The position numbers and the translations under genes are program-made. A stretch of 15,191 bases of DNA from an uncultured Ruminococcus sp. (GTDB lineage Bacteria > Bacillota > Clostridia > Oscillospirales > Acutalibacteraceae): the NCBI GenBank assembly GCA_902772795.1, contig CACYBZ010000145.1, forward strand, positions 1 through 15,191, given 5' to 3'. Below the pieces are notes generated by a model, which was given only the letters and a program-made list of their open reading frames with translations, ran no database searches and was not told where the DNA came from. Of the stretch, positions 1 through 8,222 are shown piece by piece (the first letter of the stretch is position 1; each line of letters starts with the position of its first letter).

Positions 1-39
1 AAAGCCCCTGATGGGATTTTTAAGGGCAACGCCCTTAAA
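1..39 (+). repeat. Partial composite palindromic element, copy 1
   Basis: Truncated by the window edge. Bases 4-17 match the second half of the GGGGC/GCCCC hairpin plus the following spacer of the other copies. They are followed by a perfect 9-bp hairpin, TTTAAGGGC (19-27) and GCCCTTAAA (31-39), with an AAC loop. The order matches the copy at 13230-13343, so the orientation is forward. It lies about 60 bases upstream of the yebC promoter. Confidence 0.65.
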
Positions 40-96
40 CCAATTCTGACAAAATCAATAGCAGAACTTTTGTCCGTTCAATCGCAGGATTTTTTA

Positions 97-125
97 TTGC
101 AAAGTCAGGAAAGATATGTTAGAAT
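97..125 (+). promoter_or_regulatory. Probable sigma-A promoter of yebC
   Basis: TTGCAA at 97-102 and TAGAAT at 120-125 are separated by 17 bases. A TG at 117-118 gives an extended -10 (TGTTAGAAT). The start of transcription would be near 132, giving a leader of about 27 bases. An AGGGAGG ribosome binding site lies at 144-150. This is a match by eye to the standard vegetative promoter. Confidence 0.6.
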
Positions 126-158
126 TTAGCTATATGTTTATTCAGGGAGGAATTTTTC

Positions 159-899
159 ATGTCAGGACATAACAAATGGAGTACAATCAAGCAAAAAAAA
201 GGAAAGAACGATGCAGCCCGTGCCAAGATATTCACAAAAATCGGCCGTGAACTTGCCGTTGCCGTAAGGGACGGTGGCAGTGCAGACCCCAGCGTCAATT
301 CCAAGCTGAAAGATTGTATAGCCAAAGCCAAAGCCAACAATGTTCCTAACGAAAATATTGAAAGAATCATCAAGAAAGCTTCCGGCGATTCCGATACCAA
401 TAACTATGAAGCCATTACATACGAAGGTTATGGTCCGGGCGGTATAGCCGTTATTGTCGAAACACTCACCGATAACCGTAACCGTACAGCAGGCGATGTC
501 AGACATTATTTTGACAAATTCGGTGGTAATATGGGTACACCAGGTTGTGTATCGTTTATGTTCTCACAGAAGGGCGTTCTTGTGGTAGACAGAGAAGAAT
601 TTGACTTTGAGGAAGATAAGGTCATGGAAGACGCACTGGAAAACGGAGCATCGGATATTGAAACAGAACCCGATGTTTTCACGATTTATACAGAACCCGA
701 TGACTTCAGCAGTGTGAATGAAGCATTGACGAAACTGGGTTATCAGTTTGTCAGTGCAGAAATCGAGATGGTACCTGCCACATACACCAGACTGGAAGAC
801 GAGGAAGCAGTTGCCAAAATGCAGAAACTGCTTGACAATCTGGAAGACAACGATGACGTACAGAACGTATGGCATAACTGGGAATACGACGAAGAGTAA
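159..899 (+). CDS. yebC: YebC/PmpR family protein (TACO1-like translation or transcription factor)
   Basis: The 246-residue protein matches the normal length of the YebC/TACO1 family. Its N-terminus, MSGHNKWSTIKQKKG, followed by the DAARAKIFTKIGRE stretch, is the family hallmark. GYGPGGIAVIVETLTDNRNRTA near residues 85-107 and CVSFMF near residue 130 are also diagnostic. Family members have been described as DNA-binding regulators (PmpR in Pseudomonas). More recently some have been described as ribosome-associated factors that relieve stalling, as in mitochondrial TACO1 and some bacterial YebC proteins. The sequence does not decide between these roles. The start is fixed by AGGGAGG eight bases upstream and by the conserved N-terminus. 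The gene appears to be a single transcription unit with its own promoter and a weak hairpin terminator after it. The ruvC gene that neighbours yebC in many other bacteria is not adjacent downstream. Confidence 0.95.
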   Translation: MSGHNKWSTIKQKKGKNDAARAKIFTKIGRELAVAVRDGGSADPSVNSKLKDCIAKAKANNVPNENIERIIKKASGDSDTNNYEAITYEGYGPGGIAVIVETLTDNRNRTAGDVRHYFDKFGGNMGTPGCVSFMFSQKGVLVVDREEFDFEEDKVMEDALENGASDIETEPDVFTIYTEPDDFSSVNEALTKLGYQFVSAEIEMVPATYTRLEDEEAVAKMQKLLDNLEDNDDVQNVWHNWEYDEE

Positions 900-919
900 T
901 ATGTACACAACAGAATTTC

Positions 920-955
920 GGTCAAGTCTTTTATTACAGGGCTTGACCTCCTTTG
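920..955 (+). terminator. Candidate intrinsic terminator after yebC
   Basis: GGTCAAGTC (920-928) pairs with GGCTTGACC (940-948) across an 11-base loop, with one G-U pair. The following sequence is TCCTTTG rather than a clean T run, so termination may be inefficient. It lies 21 bases after the yebC stop and directly before the composite repeat. Confidence 0.4.
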
Positions 956-1043
956 TTTAAGGGCTTCGCCCTTAAAAATCCCACAAGGGGCTTTGCCCCT
1001 TGACCCCATGAACTTTTTGAAAAAAGTTCAATCAAAAACTTTT
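956..1043 (-). repeat. Composite palindromic element, copy 2 (reverse orientation)
   Basis: Three perfect hairpins appear in a row. TTTAAGGGC pairs with GCCCTTAAA (956-964 and 968-976). CAAGGGGC pairs with GCCCCTTG (984-991 and 995-1002). GAACTTTTT pairs with AAAAAGTTC (1010-1018 and 1021-1029). Then comes AATCAAAAACTTT, the reverse complement of the AAAGTTTTTGATT segment in the forward copies at 6611 and 13230. The terminal TTTGC/GCAAA hairpin is missing. The element fills most of the gap between yebC and ispG. Confidence 0.85.
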
Positions 1044-1061
1044 GAGAACATTTTCTATAAT
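1032..1061 (+). promoter_or_regulatory. Weak candidate promoter for ispG-polC
   Basis: A perfect TATAAT (1056-1061) lies just past the repeat, about 50 bases before the ispG start. The best -35 at suitable spacing is TCAAAA (1032-1037, 18 bases upstream), which matches only half of TTGACA and lies inside the repeat. ispG needs a promoter or read-through from yebC, and this is the only candidate seen. Confidence 0.3.
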
Positions 1062-1111
1062 AATTGTTTAGAACAAAACAGTCTTTCAGGCAAAAAGGAG
1101 GTTGTTTGCTG

Positions 1112-2149
1112 ATGACAAAAAAAGTAAAAGTAGGAAATATGTACATAGGCGGTGACGCACCTGTTTCCATACAGTCCATGATAAACATTCCGTCACATGA
1201 TATCCAAAGGACAGTACAGCAGGCTGTCGAACTGGAAAAGGCAGGTTGTGAAATTATCCGTATTGCCGTTCCCGACATGGAAGCGGTAAAACTCATTCCC
1301 GCACTGAAAGAAAACGTCAGTATGCCCGTTGTGGCAGATATTCATTTTGATTACCGTCTGGCAATAGAATCCGTTTCGGCAGGGGTAGACAAAATCAGAA
1401 TCAATCCCGGAAATATCGGCAGTGATGACAGGGTAAAAGCTGTCGTTGACGCTTGCCGACCAAAAGAAATCCCTATCAGAATCGGTGTCAATTCAGGTTC
1501 GGTAGAGAAGGAAATTCTGGCAAAATACGGTTCACCCACCGCACAGGCTCTTTGTGAGAGTGCTTTATATCATGCCTCACTTCTGGAAAAATTCGATTAT
1601 ACCAATATTGTCTTGTCGATGAAGTCTTCAAGTGTAAAGACGATGGTTGAAGCGTATCAGCTTGCCTCACAGAAGTGTGATTATCCCATGCACCTCGGAG
1701 TTACTGAAGCAGGTACAGAAAGAATGGGAATTATCAAATCATCGGCAGGCATAGGGGCATTACTCTTACAAGGAATCGGTAATACTATTCGTGTATCTCT
1801 TACCGCTGACCCTGTCAGGGAAATCTATGCAGGCAGGGATATTCTGAAAGCTCTTGATTTACGCCATGATGGTGTACAGTTTGTTTCCTGTCCTACTTGC
1901 GGAAGAACAAAAATCAATCTTATAGAAATCGCCAACGAAGTGGAAAGACGTTTGCAGGACTGTAAGAAAAATATCAAGGTAGCGGTAATGGGTTGCATTG
2001 TCAATGGTCCTGGCGAAGCCAGAGAAGCTGATATCGGTATAGCAGGCGGTGACGGTGTAGGGTTGATTTTCCGAAAAGGGGAAATTCTTCGTAAAGTCCC
2101 CGAAAAACAACTCATTGACGAACTCATAAAGGAAGTTGATTTGTTATAG
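1112..2149 (+). CDS. ispG: 4-hydroxy-3-methylbut-2-enyl diphosphate synthase (IspG/GcpE)
   Basis: The 345-residue protein is the radical-free iron-sulphur enzyme of the cytosolic MEP pathway. It converts 2-C-methyl-erythritol 2,4-cyclodiphosphate to HMBPP for isoprenoid synthesis. The N-terminal half is a TIM-barrel (GGDAPVSIQSM, PVVADIHFDYRLA, KIRINPGNIG, RIGVNSGS). The C-terminal domain carries the 4Fe-4S ligands Cys260 and Cys263 (SCPTCGRT) and Cys295 (VMGCIVNGPGEA), with Glu302 as the fourth ligand. This spacing matches the E. coli enzyme. The ATG at 1112 is chosen because AAGGAGG lies at 1095-1101 and the family start is met. An in-frame TTG at 1064 would add 16 unrelated residues. The next gene, polC, begins one base after the stop, so the two are almost certainly cotranscribed. 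The dxr and rseP genes that often precede ispG in Firmicutes are absent here. Confidence 0.96.
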   Translation: MTKKVKVGNMYIGGDAPVSIQSMINIPSHDIQRTVQQAVELEKAGCEIIRIAVPDMEAVKLIPALKENVSMPVVADIHFDYRLAIESVSAGVDKIRINPGNIGSDDRVKAVVDACRPKEIPIRIGVNSGSVEKEILAKYGSPTAQALCESALYHASLLEKFDYTNIVLSMKSSSVKTMVEAYQLASQKCDYPMHLGVTEAGTERMGIIKSSAGIGALLLQGIGNTIRVSLTADPVREIYAGRDILKALDLRHDGVQFVSCPTCGRTKINLIEIANEVERRLQDCKKNIKVAVMGCIVNGPGEAREADIGIAGGDGVGLIFRKGEILRKVPEKQLIDELIKEVDLL

Positions 2150-2150
2150 T

Positions 2151-5100
2151 ATGTTGTTTAAAGACTTATTTGCCAGATTCATTGACACCAATGATATTTC
2201 TCTTGCTTTTGACAAGGCAGAAATTGCAGGAATTATCTATAACCGCAGAGAAAACAGACTTGTCATTAACGTAAGGCTGAACAAACTCATTGAAAGAAAT
2301 GTACTGTATCAGCTGGAAGAAAAAATCAAAAACTCTGAGCTTGCCCCCTATACGGTAAAAGTAAAACCCGAGTTTCCCGGTCATCTTTTTCATGCGGAAT
2401 ACTATCAGGAACTTGTGGTTGAACTTAAACGACAGACTCCTACTTACAACGGGTCACTGAACGGGTCATATGCCACTGTCAACGGCGATAAACTTACCGT
2501 CACACTACAACACGGCGGTAAGACCATTTTACAGCACAAGGGATTCGACAAAGCCTTACAACGTCTGATTGCCGAAGAATTTCATTTACATTTCGACATT
2601 GATTTTGATGGTGTACTTGAAGTAGACAGCGTACAGCCTGTCAGCATTTCCAAAAGAGAAAATGCTATAGAAAAGGAAAATCGTGAAGCGGTTGTCACGA
2701 AAATGGAAGATTATGACAGTACCATGGAAACCGCAAAGAGCAAACCCACACGTCAACGGGCTGAAAAAACAGAAAAGACTATCGAAATCCGTAGCGGTGC
2801 ATCGTTGTATCCCCAGCTGGTCACAGGAAGTTATCAGTCAGTTTACGGCACGCTTTCCAAAGATAAACCCACTCCTATCAAAGACCTGACACAGGATTTA
2901 GGTGTAACCCACATATGGGGAAAGATTTTCGAGGTAGAAAGCAAAGTCACCAAAGACGGGAAATATGCCATTACCAATTTCAAAATCACAGACTATACCG
3001 GTTCTGTTATCGTCAAGGTATTCGACAATGTGAAGAAAGCCGAACCGCTGAAAGATATTAAAAAAGGTGATGTGATTGTCGTCAAAGGAATGATAGAGTA
3101 CGACAACTATATCAAGGACACCATATTTTCCGCCAAGGCAGTTGCCAGAGCCGAAATTGCCGAAGTCGTAGACAATGCCGAAACAAAGCGTGTGGAACTG
3201 CATTTACACACCAATATGTCTTCTATGGACGGCGTAACCCCTGCAGGCGAACTTGTCAAGCGAGCCAACAAATGGGGACATAAAGCCATTGCCATCACTG
3301 ACCACGGTGTGGCACAGGCCTTTCCCGAAGCGATGAACACTGCTGAAAAAATCAACGGTATTGCTTTCAACGAAACAAAACAAAAGAAATTTTACGGACT
3401 TACCCCCTATGACGAAGGGGAAGAACCTATTCCCGAAAAAATCAAAATCATTTACGGCACAGAAGCCTATTTTGTCAATGATATGATATCGTCCGTCAAG
3501 GGTGATACCGAAAGAATTCTGACAGGCGAGTTTATCTGTTTTGACATCGAAACAACGGGTTTACACCACAATACCGACAGAATTACCGAAATCGGAGCAA
3601 TTCGTGTGCGTGACGGAAAAATTCTGGATACCTTTTCGACATTTGTCAATCCGCAGATGCCCATTCCAAAAAAAATTACGGAACTGACAGGTATTTCAGA
3701 CGACATGGTAAAGGACGCACCGCCTGAAGAAACTGCCGTCAGAAATTTTCTTGATTTCTGCGGAGAAAATGCGGTACTTGTTGCCCACAATGCGGACTTT
3801 GATACAACCTTTATCCGCAATGCCTGCAAACGTCATGACATTCCCTATACGTATACATCACTGGATACACTGGCTATTGCCAAATCCATTCTACGAGATA
3901 TCAAAGACTATAAACTGAATACTATCGCTGACTATCTGCGTCTGGGAAAATTCAACCATCACAGAGCCACTGATGACGCTGAAATGCTGGCAAAAATTTT
4001 CATCTGCTTCATTGACCGTCTGAAAACAGACTACAATATCACACAGTTACAGGAAATCAACACCAACATTACAGGAGCAAATCCCAATAAGTTACGTCCC
4101 TATCATCAGATTATTCTGGTAAAGAACAAAGTCGGACTGAAAAATCTGTATAAACTGATTTCCATGGCACATATGAAATATTTTTACCGTAATCCCCGAA
4201 TCCCCAAATCGGAACTGGTGAAACATCGTGAGGGATTGATTATCGGCAGTGCCTGCGAAGCAGGCGAACTGTTCAGAGCCATCGTTGATGACAGACCATG
4301 GAATGAACTGATAGAAATCGCCTCTTTTTATGACTATCTGGAAATTCAGCCCATCGCCAATAACCGTTTCATGCTGGAAAACGGAACAGTACAGACAGAA
4401 AAAGACTTACAGGATTTCAACCGAAAAGTCATAAAAATTGCCGATACTCTCGGTAAACCTGTTGTCGCCACCTGCGATGTCCATTTTATGGATCCTCATG
4501 AAAGCGATTACCGAAAAATCTTAATGACATCAAAGGGATTTTCCGACGCTGACAACCAAGCCCCGTTATATTTCCGCACCACCGCCGAAATGCTCAGGGA
4601 ATTTGAATATCTCGGCAAAGAACGGGCATATGAAATTGTCGTGGAAAACCCCAACAAAATTGCCGATATGGTACAGCAGGTAAGACCTATTCCCCCCGGC
4701 GTTTATCCGCCTTTCATTGACGGTGCGGAAGAACAGCTTACCACTATCACATGGAAAAGAGCAAAGGAAAAATACGGCGACCCCTTACCTGATATCGTCA
4801 AAAAACGTCTTGACAGAGAACTCGGTGCTATCACCAAATACGGCTTTTCCGTTCTGTACATGACGGCACAGAAACTTGTCGCCGACAGTGAGGCACACGG
4901 CTATCTTGTCGGTTCAAGAGGTTCAGTAGGGTCATCATTCGTGGCTACAATGTCAGGTATTTCCGAAGTCAATCCGCTGTGCCCTCATTATATCTGTCCG
5001 AAATGCAAGAACAGCGAATTCTTTGAGCACGGCGAATACGGTTCAGGTTTTGACTTGCCTCATAAAAACTGTCCCATATGCGGAACACCTTATTTACAGG

Positions 5101-6596
5101 ACGGTCATGAAATTCCCTTTGAAACTTTCCTGGGCTTTGAGGGCGACAAAACCCCCGATATCGACCTGAATTTCAGCGGAGAATATCAGTCCAGTTCCCA
5201 TCGCTACACCGAAGAACTTTTCGGAAAAGACAACGTGTTCAAAGCGGGAACAATCGCCACCGTTGCCGACAAGACCGCTTATGGCTATGTCAAGAAATAT
5301 GTGGAAGAAACTTCGGCAAATTTAGGTAAAGCCGAAATGGAACGTCTTGCTATAGGCTGTACAGGAGTCAAACGGACAACAGGACAGCACCCCGGAGGAA
5401 TGGTTGTCGTGCCAAGAGGTATGGAAGTCTATGACTTCTGCCCCGTTCAGCGACCTGCCAACAAACAGGATTCCGACAACATCACCACACACTTTGATTT
5501 CCATTCCATTCACGATACCATCTGTAAACTTGATGAACTCGGACATGATGTTCCCACCATTTACCATTATCTCGAACTGTTTACGGGTATTCCCGTAATG
5601 GACGTTTCTATGAGTGACCCTGCGGTTATCTCTCTGTTTACCTCTCCCCAAGCACTGGAAATCAAACCCGAAGACATCGACTGCGAAACAGGAACACTTT
5701 CCTTACCCGAAGTCGGTACACCGTTTGTCCGCCAGATGTTGATGGAGTCCAAACCAAAAACCTTTTCTGACTTGCTACAGGTTTCAGGACTTTCCCACGG
5801 TACAGATGTATGGATAGGCAATGCCGCTGACTTAATCCGAAACGGCACCTGTACCATTTCCGAAGTTATCGGAACACGTGACAGTATCATGACCTATCTT
5901 CTGCACAAAGGACTGCCACCAAAAACGGCATTCAAAATTATGGAAATCGTCCGTAAAGGAAATGCCACAAAATTACTGACAGAAGAACATTTTCAACTGA
6001 TGAAAGAACATGATGTTCCGCAATGGTACATTGATTCCTGTATGAAAATCAAATATATGTTCCCGAAAGCTCATGCCGCAGCCTATATGATAGCCACTCT
6101 GCGGTTAGGCTGGTATAAAGTGCACAGAGCCAAAGAATATTATGCCGCTTATTTCACCGTCCGCAGTGACGGATTTGACGCTGTGACTGTACTGAAAGGA
6201 AAACCTGCCGTTGTTGCCAAAATCAACGAAATCAAGAATAAACAGTCACAGAACACCGCTACCGCCACCGACAAGGCAGAACTGGAAACATTGCAAATCG
6301 TCAATGAAATGCTTGCCAGAGGAATTACAGTTCTCCCTATTGACATTTACAAATCTGAAGCTAAAATGTTTGTTATAGAAGGGGAAAGTATCCGTCTGCC
6401 GTTCTGTTCACTTGGAGGAGTAGGCGAAGCCGCCGCCATCAGTCTGGCACAGGGAGGCAAACAAGGCGAATATCTTTCTGTGGAAGAACTGAAAACCCGA
6501 ACAGGCATTTCCACTGCCGTTGCCGAAACCCTGAGAGAATGTGGTGCGTTGAAAAACATTCCCGAAAGCAGTCAGATGTCGTTGTTCAGTTTCTGA
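2151..6596 (+). CDS. polC: DNA polymerase III, PolC type (alpha subunit with built-in 3'-5' exonuclease)
   Basis: The 1481-residue protein has the full length and domain order of Gram-positive PolC, the replicative polymerase. An N-terminal domain is followed by an OB-fold at about 253-335. The PHP domain begins at about 345 (HLHT at 351-354, ITDHG) and is interrupted by the DEDDh exonuclease at about 460-625. The exonuclease shows Asp465 and Glu467 in FDIETTG, AHNADFD at 545-551, and HHRATDDA with Asp608. The palm follows, with GSRGSVGSS from 921, a zinc knuckle (Cys944, 949, 952, 974 and 977 region) and catalytic Asp1003 and Asp1005 in PDIDLNF. HPGG is near 1080. The C-terminus ends QMSLFSF, a beta-clamp binding motif at 1475-1479. 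The ATG at 2151 starts one base after the ispG stop. The nearest purine-rich site (AAAGGAAG, 2128-2135) is 15 bases away, so translation is probably coupled to ispG. All catalytic residues appear intact. Confidence 0.97.
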   Translation: MLFKDLFARFIDTNDISLAFDKAEIAGIIYNRRENRLVINVRLNKLIERNVLYQLEEKIKNSELAPYTVKVKPEFPGHLFHAEYYQELVVELKRQTPTYNGSLNGSYATVNGDKLTVTLQHGGKTILQHKGFDKALQRLIAEEFHLHFDIDFDGVLEVDSVQPVSISKRENAIEKENREAVVTKMEDYDSTMETAKSKPTRQRAEKTEKTIEIRSGASLYPQLVTGSYQSVYGTLSKDKPTPIKDLTQDLGVTHIWGKIFEVESKVTKDGKYAITNFKITDYTGSVIVKVFDNVKKAEPLKDIKKGDVIVVKGMIEYDNYIKDTIFSAKAVARAEIAEVVDNAETKRVELHLHTNMSSMDGVTPAGELVKRANKWGHKAIAITDHGVAQAFPEAMNTAEKINGIAFNETKQKKFYGLTPYDEGEEPIPEKIKIIYGTEAYFVNDMISSVKGDTERILTGEFICFDIETTGLHHNTDRITEIGAIRVRDGKILDTFSTFVNPQMPIPKKITELTGISDDMVKDAPPEETAVRNFLDFCGENAVLVAHNADFDTTFIRNACKRHDIPYTYTSLDTLAIAKSILRDIKDYKLNTIADYLRLGKFNHHRATDDAEMLAKIFICFIDRLKTDYNITQLQEINTNITGANPNKLRPYHQIILVKNKVGLKNLYKLISMAHMKYFYRNPRIPKSELVKHREGLIIGSACEAGELFRAIVDDRPWNELIEIASFYDYLEIQPIANNRFMLENGTVQTEKDLQDFNRKVIKIADTLGKPVVATCDVHFMDPHESDYRKILMTSKGFSDADNQAPLYFRTTAEMLREFEYLGKERAYEIVVENPNKIADMVQQVRPIPPGVYPPFIDGAEEQLTTITWKRAKEKYGDPLPDIVKKRLDRELGAITKYGFSVLYMTAQKLVADSEAHGYLVGSRGSVGSSFVATMSGISEVNPLCPHYICPKCKNSEFFEHGEYGSGFDLPHKNCPICGTPYLQDGHEIPFETFLGFEGDKTPDIDLNFSGEYQSSSHRYTEELFGKDNVFKAGTIATVADKTAYGYVKKYVEETSANLGKAEMERLAIGCTGVKRTTGQHPGGMVVVPRGMEVYDFCPVQRPANKQDSDNITTHFDFHSIHDTICKLDELGHDVPTIYHYLELFTGIPVMDVSMSDPAVISLFTSPQALEIKPEDIDCETGTLSLPEVGTPFVRQMLMESKPKTFSDLLQVSGLSHGTDVWIGNAADLIRNGTCTISEVIGTRDSIMTYLLHKGLPPKTAFKIMEIVRKGNATKLLTEEHFQLMKEHDVPQWYIDSCMKIKYMFPKAHAAAYMIATLRLGWYKVHRAKEYYAAYFTVRSDGFDAVTVLKGKPAVVAKINEIKNKQSQNTATATDKAELETLQIVNEMLARGITVLPIDIYKSEAKMFVIEGESIRLPFCSLGGVGEAAAISLAQGGKQGEYLSVEELKTRTGISTAVAETLRECGALKNIPESSQMSLFSF

Positions 6597-6610
6597 AACA
6601 TCATTTCCTT

Positions 6611-6752
6611 GCGAATTTGCTACCGCAAATTCGCACAGAAGTTTTTGATTGAACTTTTTTCAAAAAGTTCATGGGGTCAAGGGGCAAAGCCCCTTGTGAA
6701 ATCGTCAAGGACAAAATCCTTGACACAGGATTTTAAAGGGCAGTCGTCCTTT
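6611..6752 (+). repeat. Composite palindromic element, copy 3 (forward)
   Basis: This is the fullest forward copy. GCGAATTTGC pairs with GCAAATTCGC (6611-6634). AGTTTTTGATT follows. GAACTTTTT pairs with AAAAAGTTC (6651-6670). CAAGGGGC pairs with GCCCCTTG (6678-6696). GTCAAGGA pairs with TCCTTGAC (6704-6724). The last, imperfect hairpin is AAAGGGC with GTCCTTT (6735-6752, one mismatch). No hairpin is followed by a T run, so these are not standard terminators. The element ends three bases before the ribosome binding site of the next gene. Confidence 0.88.
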
Positions 6753-6769
6753 AACAAGGGGGTCTTGTA

Positions 6770-8080
6770 TTGAGTAAAAAGAAATTCAGACAAATACTTT
6801 TGCTTATTGCTCTGGGCATACTGATACAGTATGTCGTGGGTAGTTTCGCTATTATCTGGGGAGCTATCCAGACCGTTTTCAAAGTTGCCATGCCGTTCAT
6901 TATCGGTTTCTCCATAGCCTTTCTGATAAACAAGCCGTACGTCTTTCTGGCTGACAAAGCATTCAAAAATCTTGAAAACAGCAAATTTGCATTTTTTCGG
7001 AAGTTCCGAAAACCATTTTCCCTGTTCTTAGCCTATGTGATTATTTTCGGTATCATTGCCTTTTTAATCGGTATCATCATTCCTCAGCTGATTACCAGTT
7101 TCAACAAACTTGCCGAAAACTTTTCCAGTTATGCCGACAAGTTCAAACAATGGCTTCTTGAAACTTCTGAAAAATGGCTTCATATTCAGCTTAAACAAGA
7201 TAACGATGTTTTTACTATGGTCAACAATCTGGTAAAGATTATCACTGGGGAAGAACTGCAAAGGTATTTTACCAATCTTGCCAATACTTTCGGCCCTAAC
7301 ATTTTCGATACCGCTATGGAATTTACTGCCTCACTTTATAATGTGGTTATGGGTATTGTCATTTCCGTCTATTTTCTGGGCTGTAAGGAAAAACTGCTTT
7401 TCCAGACAAAAAAACTGACAGTAGCTTTTCTGCCCGACCGAATGTTGCCCAAAGTATTTGAAATTGCTGAGCTTACCAACAAAATGTTTGTACGTTATAT
7501 TTACGGCAGAATTATCGACTCCATGATCATCGGTATGCTGTGTTTTGTGGGAATGAGTCTGCTCCAGTTTGACTACGCCTTGCTTATCAGTGTGGTTGTC
7601 GGCATTACCAATGTTATTCCCATGTTCGGCCCTTTCATCGGTGCTATACCGAGTATCTTAATTCTGCTGATTGTCAATCCCCTTGAAGCGTTATGGTTCG
7701 GCTTGTTCGTCTTTACGTTACAGCAGATTGACGGCAACATCATCGGCCCGAAAGTTATGGGTAACTCTATCGGTATTTCAGGATTCTGGATTATGGTGAG
7801 CGTTATCATTGGCGGAGGTCTTTTCAGTATTGTCGGAATGTTCCTTGCTGTTCCCATGTTTGCGGTTTTCTATGTGCTGTTCGGCAATATTGTCAACCTG
7901 CGTCTGAAAGAGAAAAATCACTTACAGCAGTTCGGAGAGTCACCCGACAGCGATATCATTACTGATGCTGAAAAACCGACCATCAATTTCAATGATATCA
8001 AATTATACAAAACATTACGTGATAACGTCCTGCACCACTCAGGAAAGAAAAGCAATGATGATGAGGACGACTTCAATTAA
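6770..8080 (+). CDS. AI-2E family transporter (multi-pass membrane protein)
   Basis: The 436-residue membrane protein has the AI-2E transporter (PF01594) pattern. Hydrophobic segments lie near 8-30, 33-54 and 84-105, followed by a soluble loop of about 80 residues. A C-terminal membrane block spans about 185-372, with the family-typical NVIPMFGPFIGAIPS (281-295), QQIDGNIIGPKVMG (318-331) and GLFSIVGMFLAVP (350-362). A charged cytoplasmic tail of about 60 residues ends in acidic residues. Family members export varied small solutes or ions (AI-2 in TqsA, sodium/proton exchange in others), so the substrate cannot be named. The start is TTG at 6770, supported by AAGGGGG at 6756-6762 with seven bases of spacing and by the typical MSKKKFRQ membrane-protein start. 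The preceding repeat ends just before this ribosome binding site. A hairpin follows the stop, so the gene seems separate from the his operon. Confidence 0.88.
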   Translation: MSKKKFRQILLLIALGILIQYVVGSFAIIWGAIQTVFKVAMPFIIGFSIAFLINKPYVFLADKAFKNLENSKFAFFRKFRKPFSLFLAYVIIFGIIAFLIGIIIPQLITSFNKLAENFSSYADKFKQWLLETSEKWLHIQLKQDNDVFTMVNNLVKIITGEELQRYFTNLANTFGPNIFDTAMEFTASLYNVVMGIVISVYFLGCKEKLLFQTKKLTVAFLPDRMLPKVFEIAELTNKMFVRYIYGRIIDSMIIGMLCFVGMSLLQFDYALLISVVVGITNVIPMFGPFIGAIPSILILLIVNPLEALWFGLFVFTLQQIDGNIIGPKVMGNSIGISGFWIMVSVIIGGGLFSIVGMFLAVPMFAVFYVLFGNIVNLRLKEKNHLQQFGESPDSDIITDAEKPTINFNDIKLYKTLRDNVLHHSGKKSNDDEDDFN

Positions 8081-8098
8081 ATAAAGATTGTGAAATTC

Positions 8099-8145
8099 AT
8101 ATCATACGGATTGATTTACGGTCAGTCCGTATGATATAATTATTT
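8099..8145 (+). terminator. Hairpin, candidate terminator between the transporter and the his operon
   Basis: A perfect 12-bp stem, ATATCATACGGA (8099-8110) with TCCGTATGATAT (8126-8137), encloses a 15-base loop and is followed by AATTATTTT. The stem is AT-rich and the T run is interrupted, so this is a weaker terminator than the one after hisE. It lies 18 bases after the transporter stop and 22 bases before the his promoter. Confidence 0.55.
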
Positions 8146-8166
8146 TGTCTGACTGAATTTTCGTTA

Positions 8167-8195
8167 TTGACAGTTACAGTTTAGTGTGTTATCAT
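8167..8195 (+). promoter_or_regulatory. Promoter of the his operon
   Basis: A perfect -35 TTGACA (8167-8172), a 17-base spacer and a -10 TATCAT (8190-8195) are seen. TG at 8187-8188 makes an extended -10. Transcription should start near 8202, about 44 bases before hisZ. This is the best promoter match in the window. Confidence 0.8.
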
Positions 8196-8209
8196 ATTAG
8201 CACACTAAA
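8180..8209. promoter_or_regulatory. Palindromic candidate operator overlapping the his promoter -10
   Basis: TTTAGTGTG (8180-8188) and CACACTAAA (8201-8209) form a perfect 9-bp inverted repeat with a 12-base centre that contains the -10 box. Only the right half would be transcribed, so it cannot act as an RNA hairpin. A DNA-binding dimer is the natural explanation. TrpR-like HisR/YerC regulators control his genes in some Firmicutes and are one candidate. The identity of the binder is inference. Confidence 0.6.
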
Positions 8210-8222
8210 GCAAAGGAAAATT

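Noticed and set aside
1064..1111. TTG start giving a 16-residue longer IspG
   Set aside because: The added residues are not family-like, and AAGGAGG at 1095-1101 fits the ATG at 1112.
6720..6748. Perfect TTGACA at 6720-6725 as a -35 for the AI-2E gene
   Set aside because: No -10 box lies 16-18 bases downstream. The hexamer is just the outer arm of a repeat hairpin. The same applies to TTGACA at 13338-13343.
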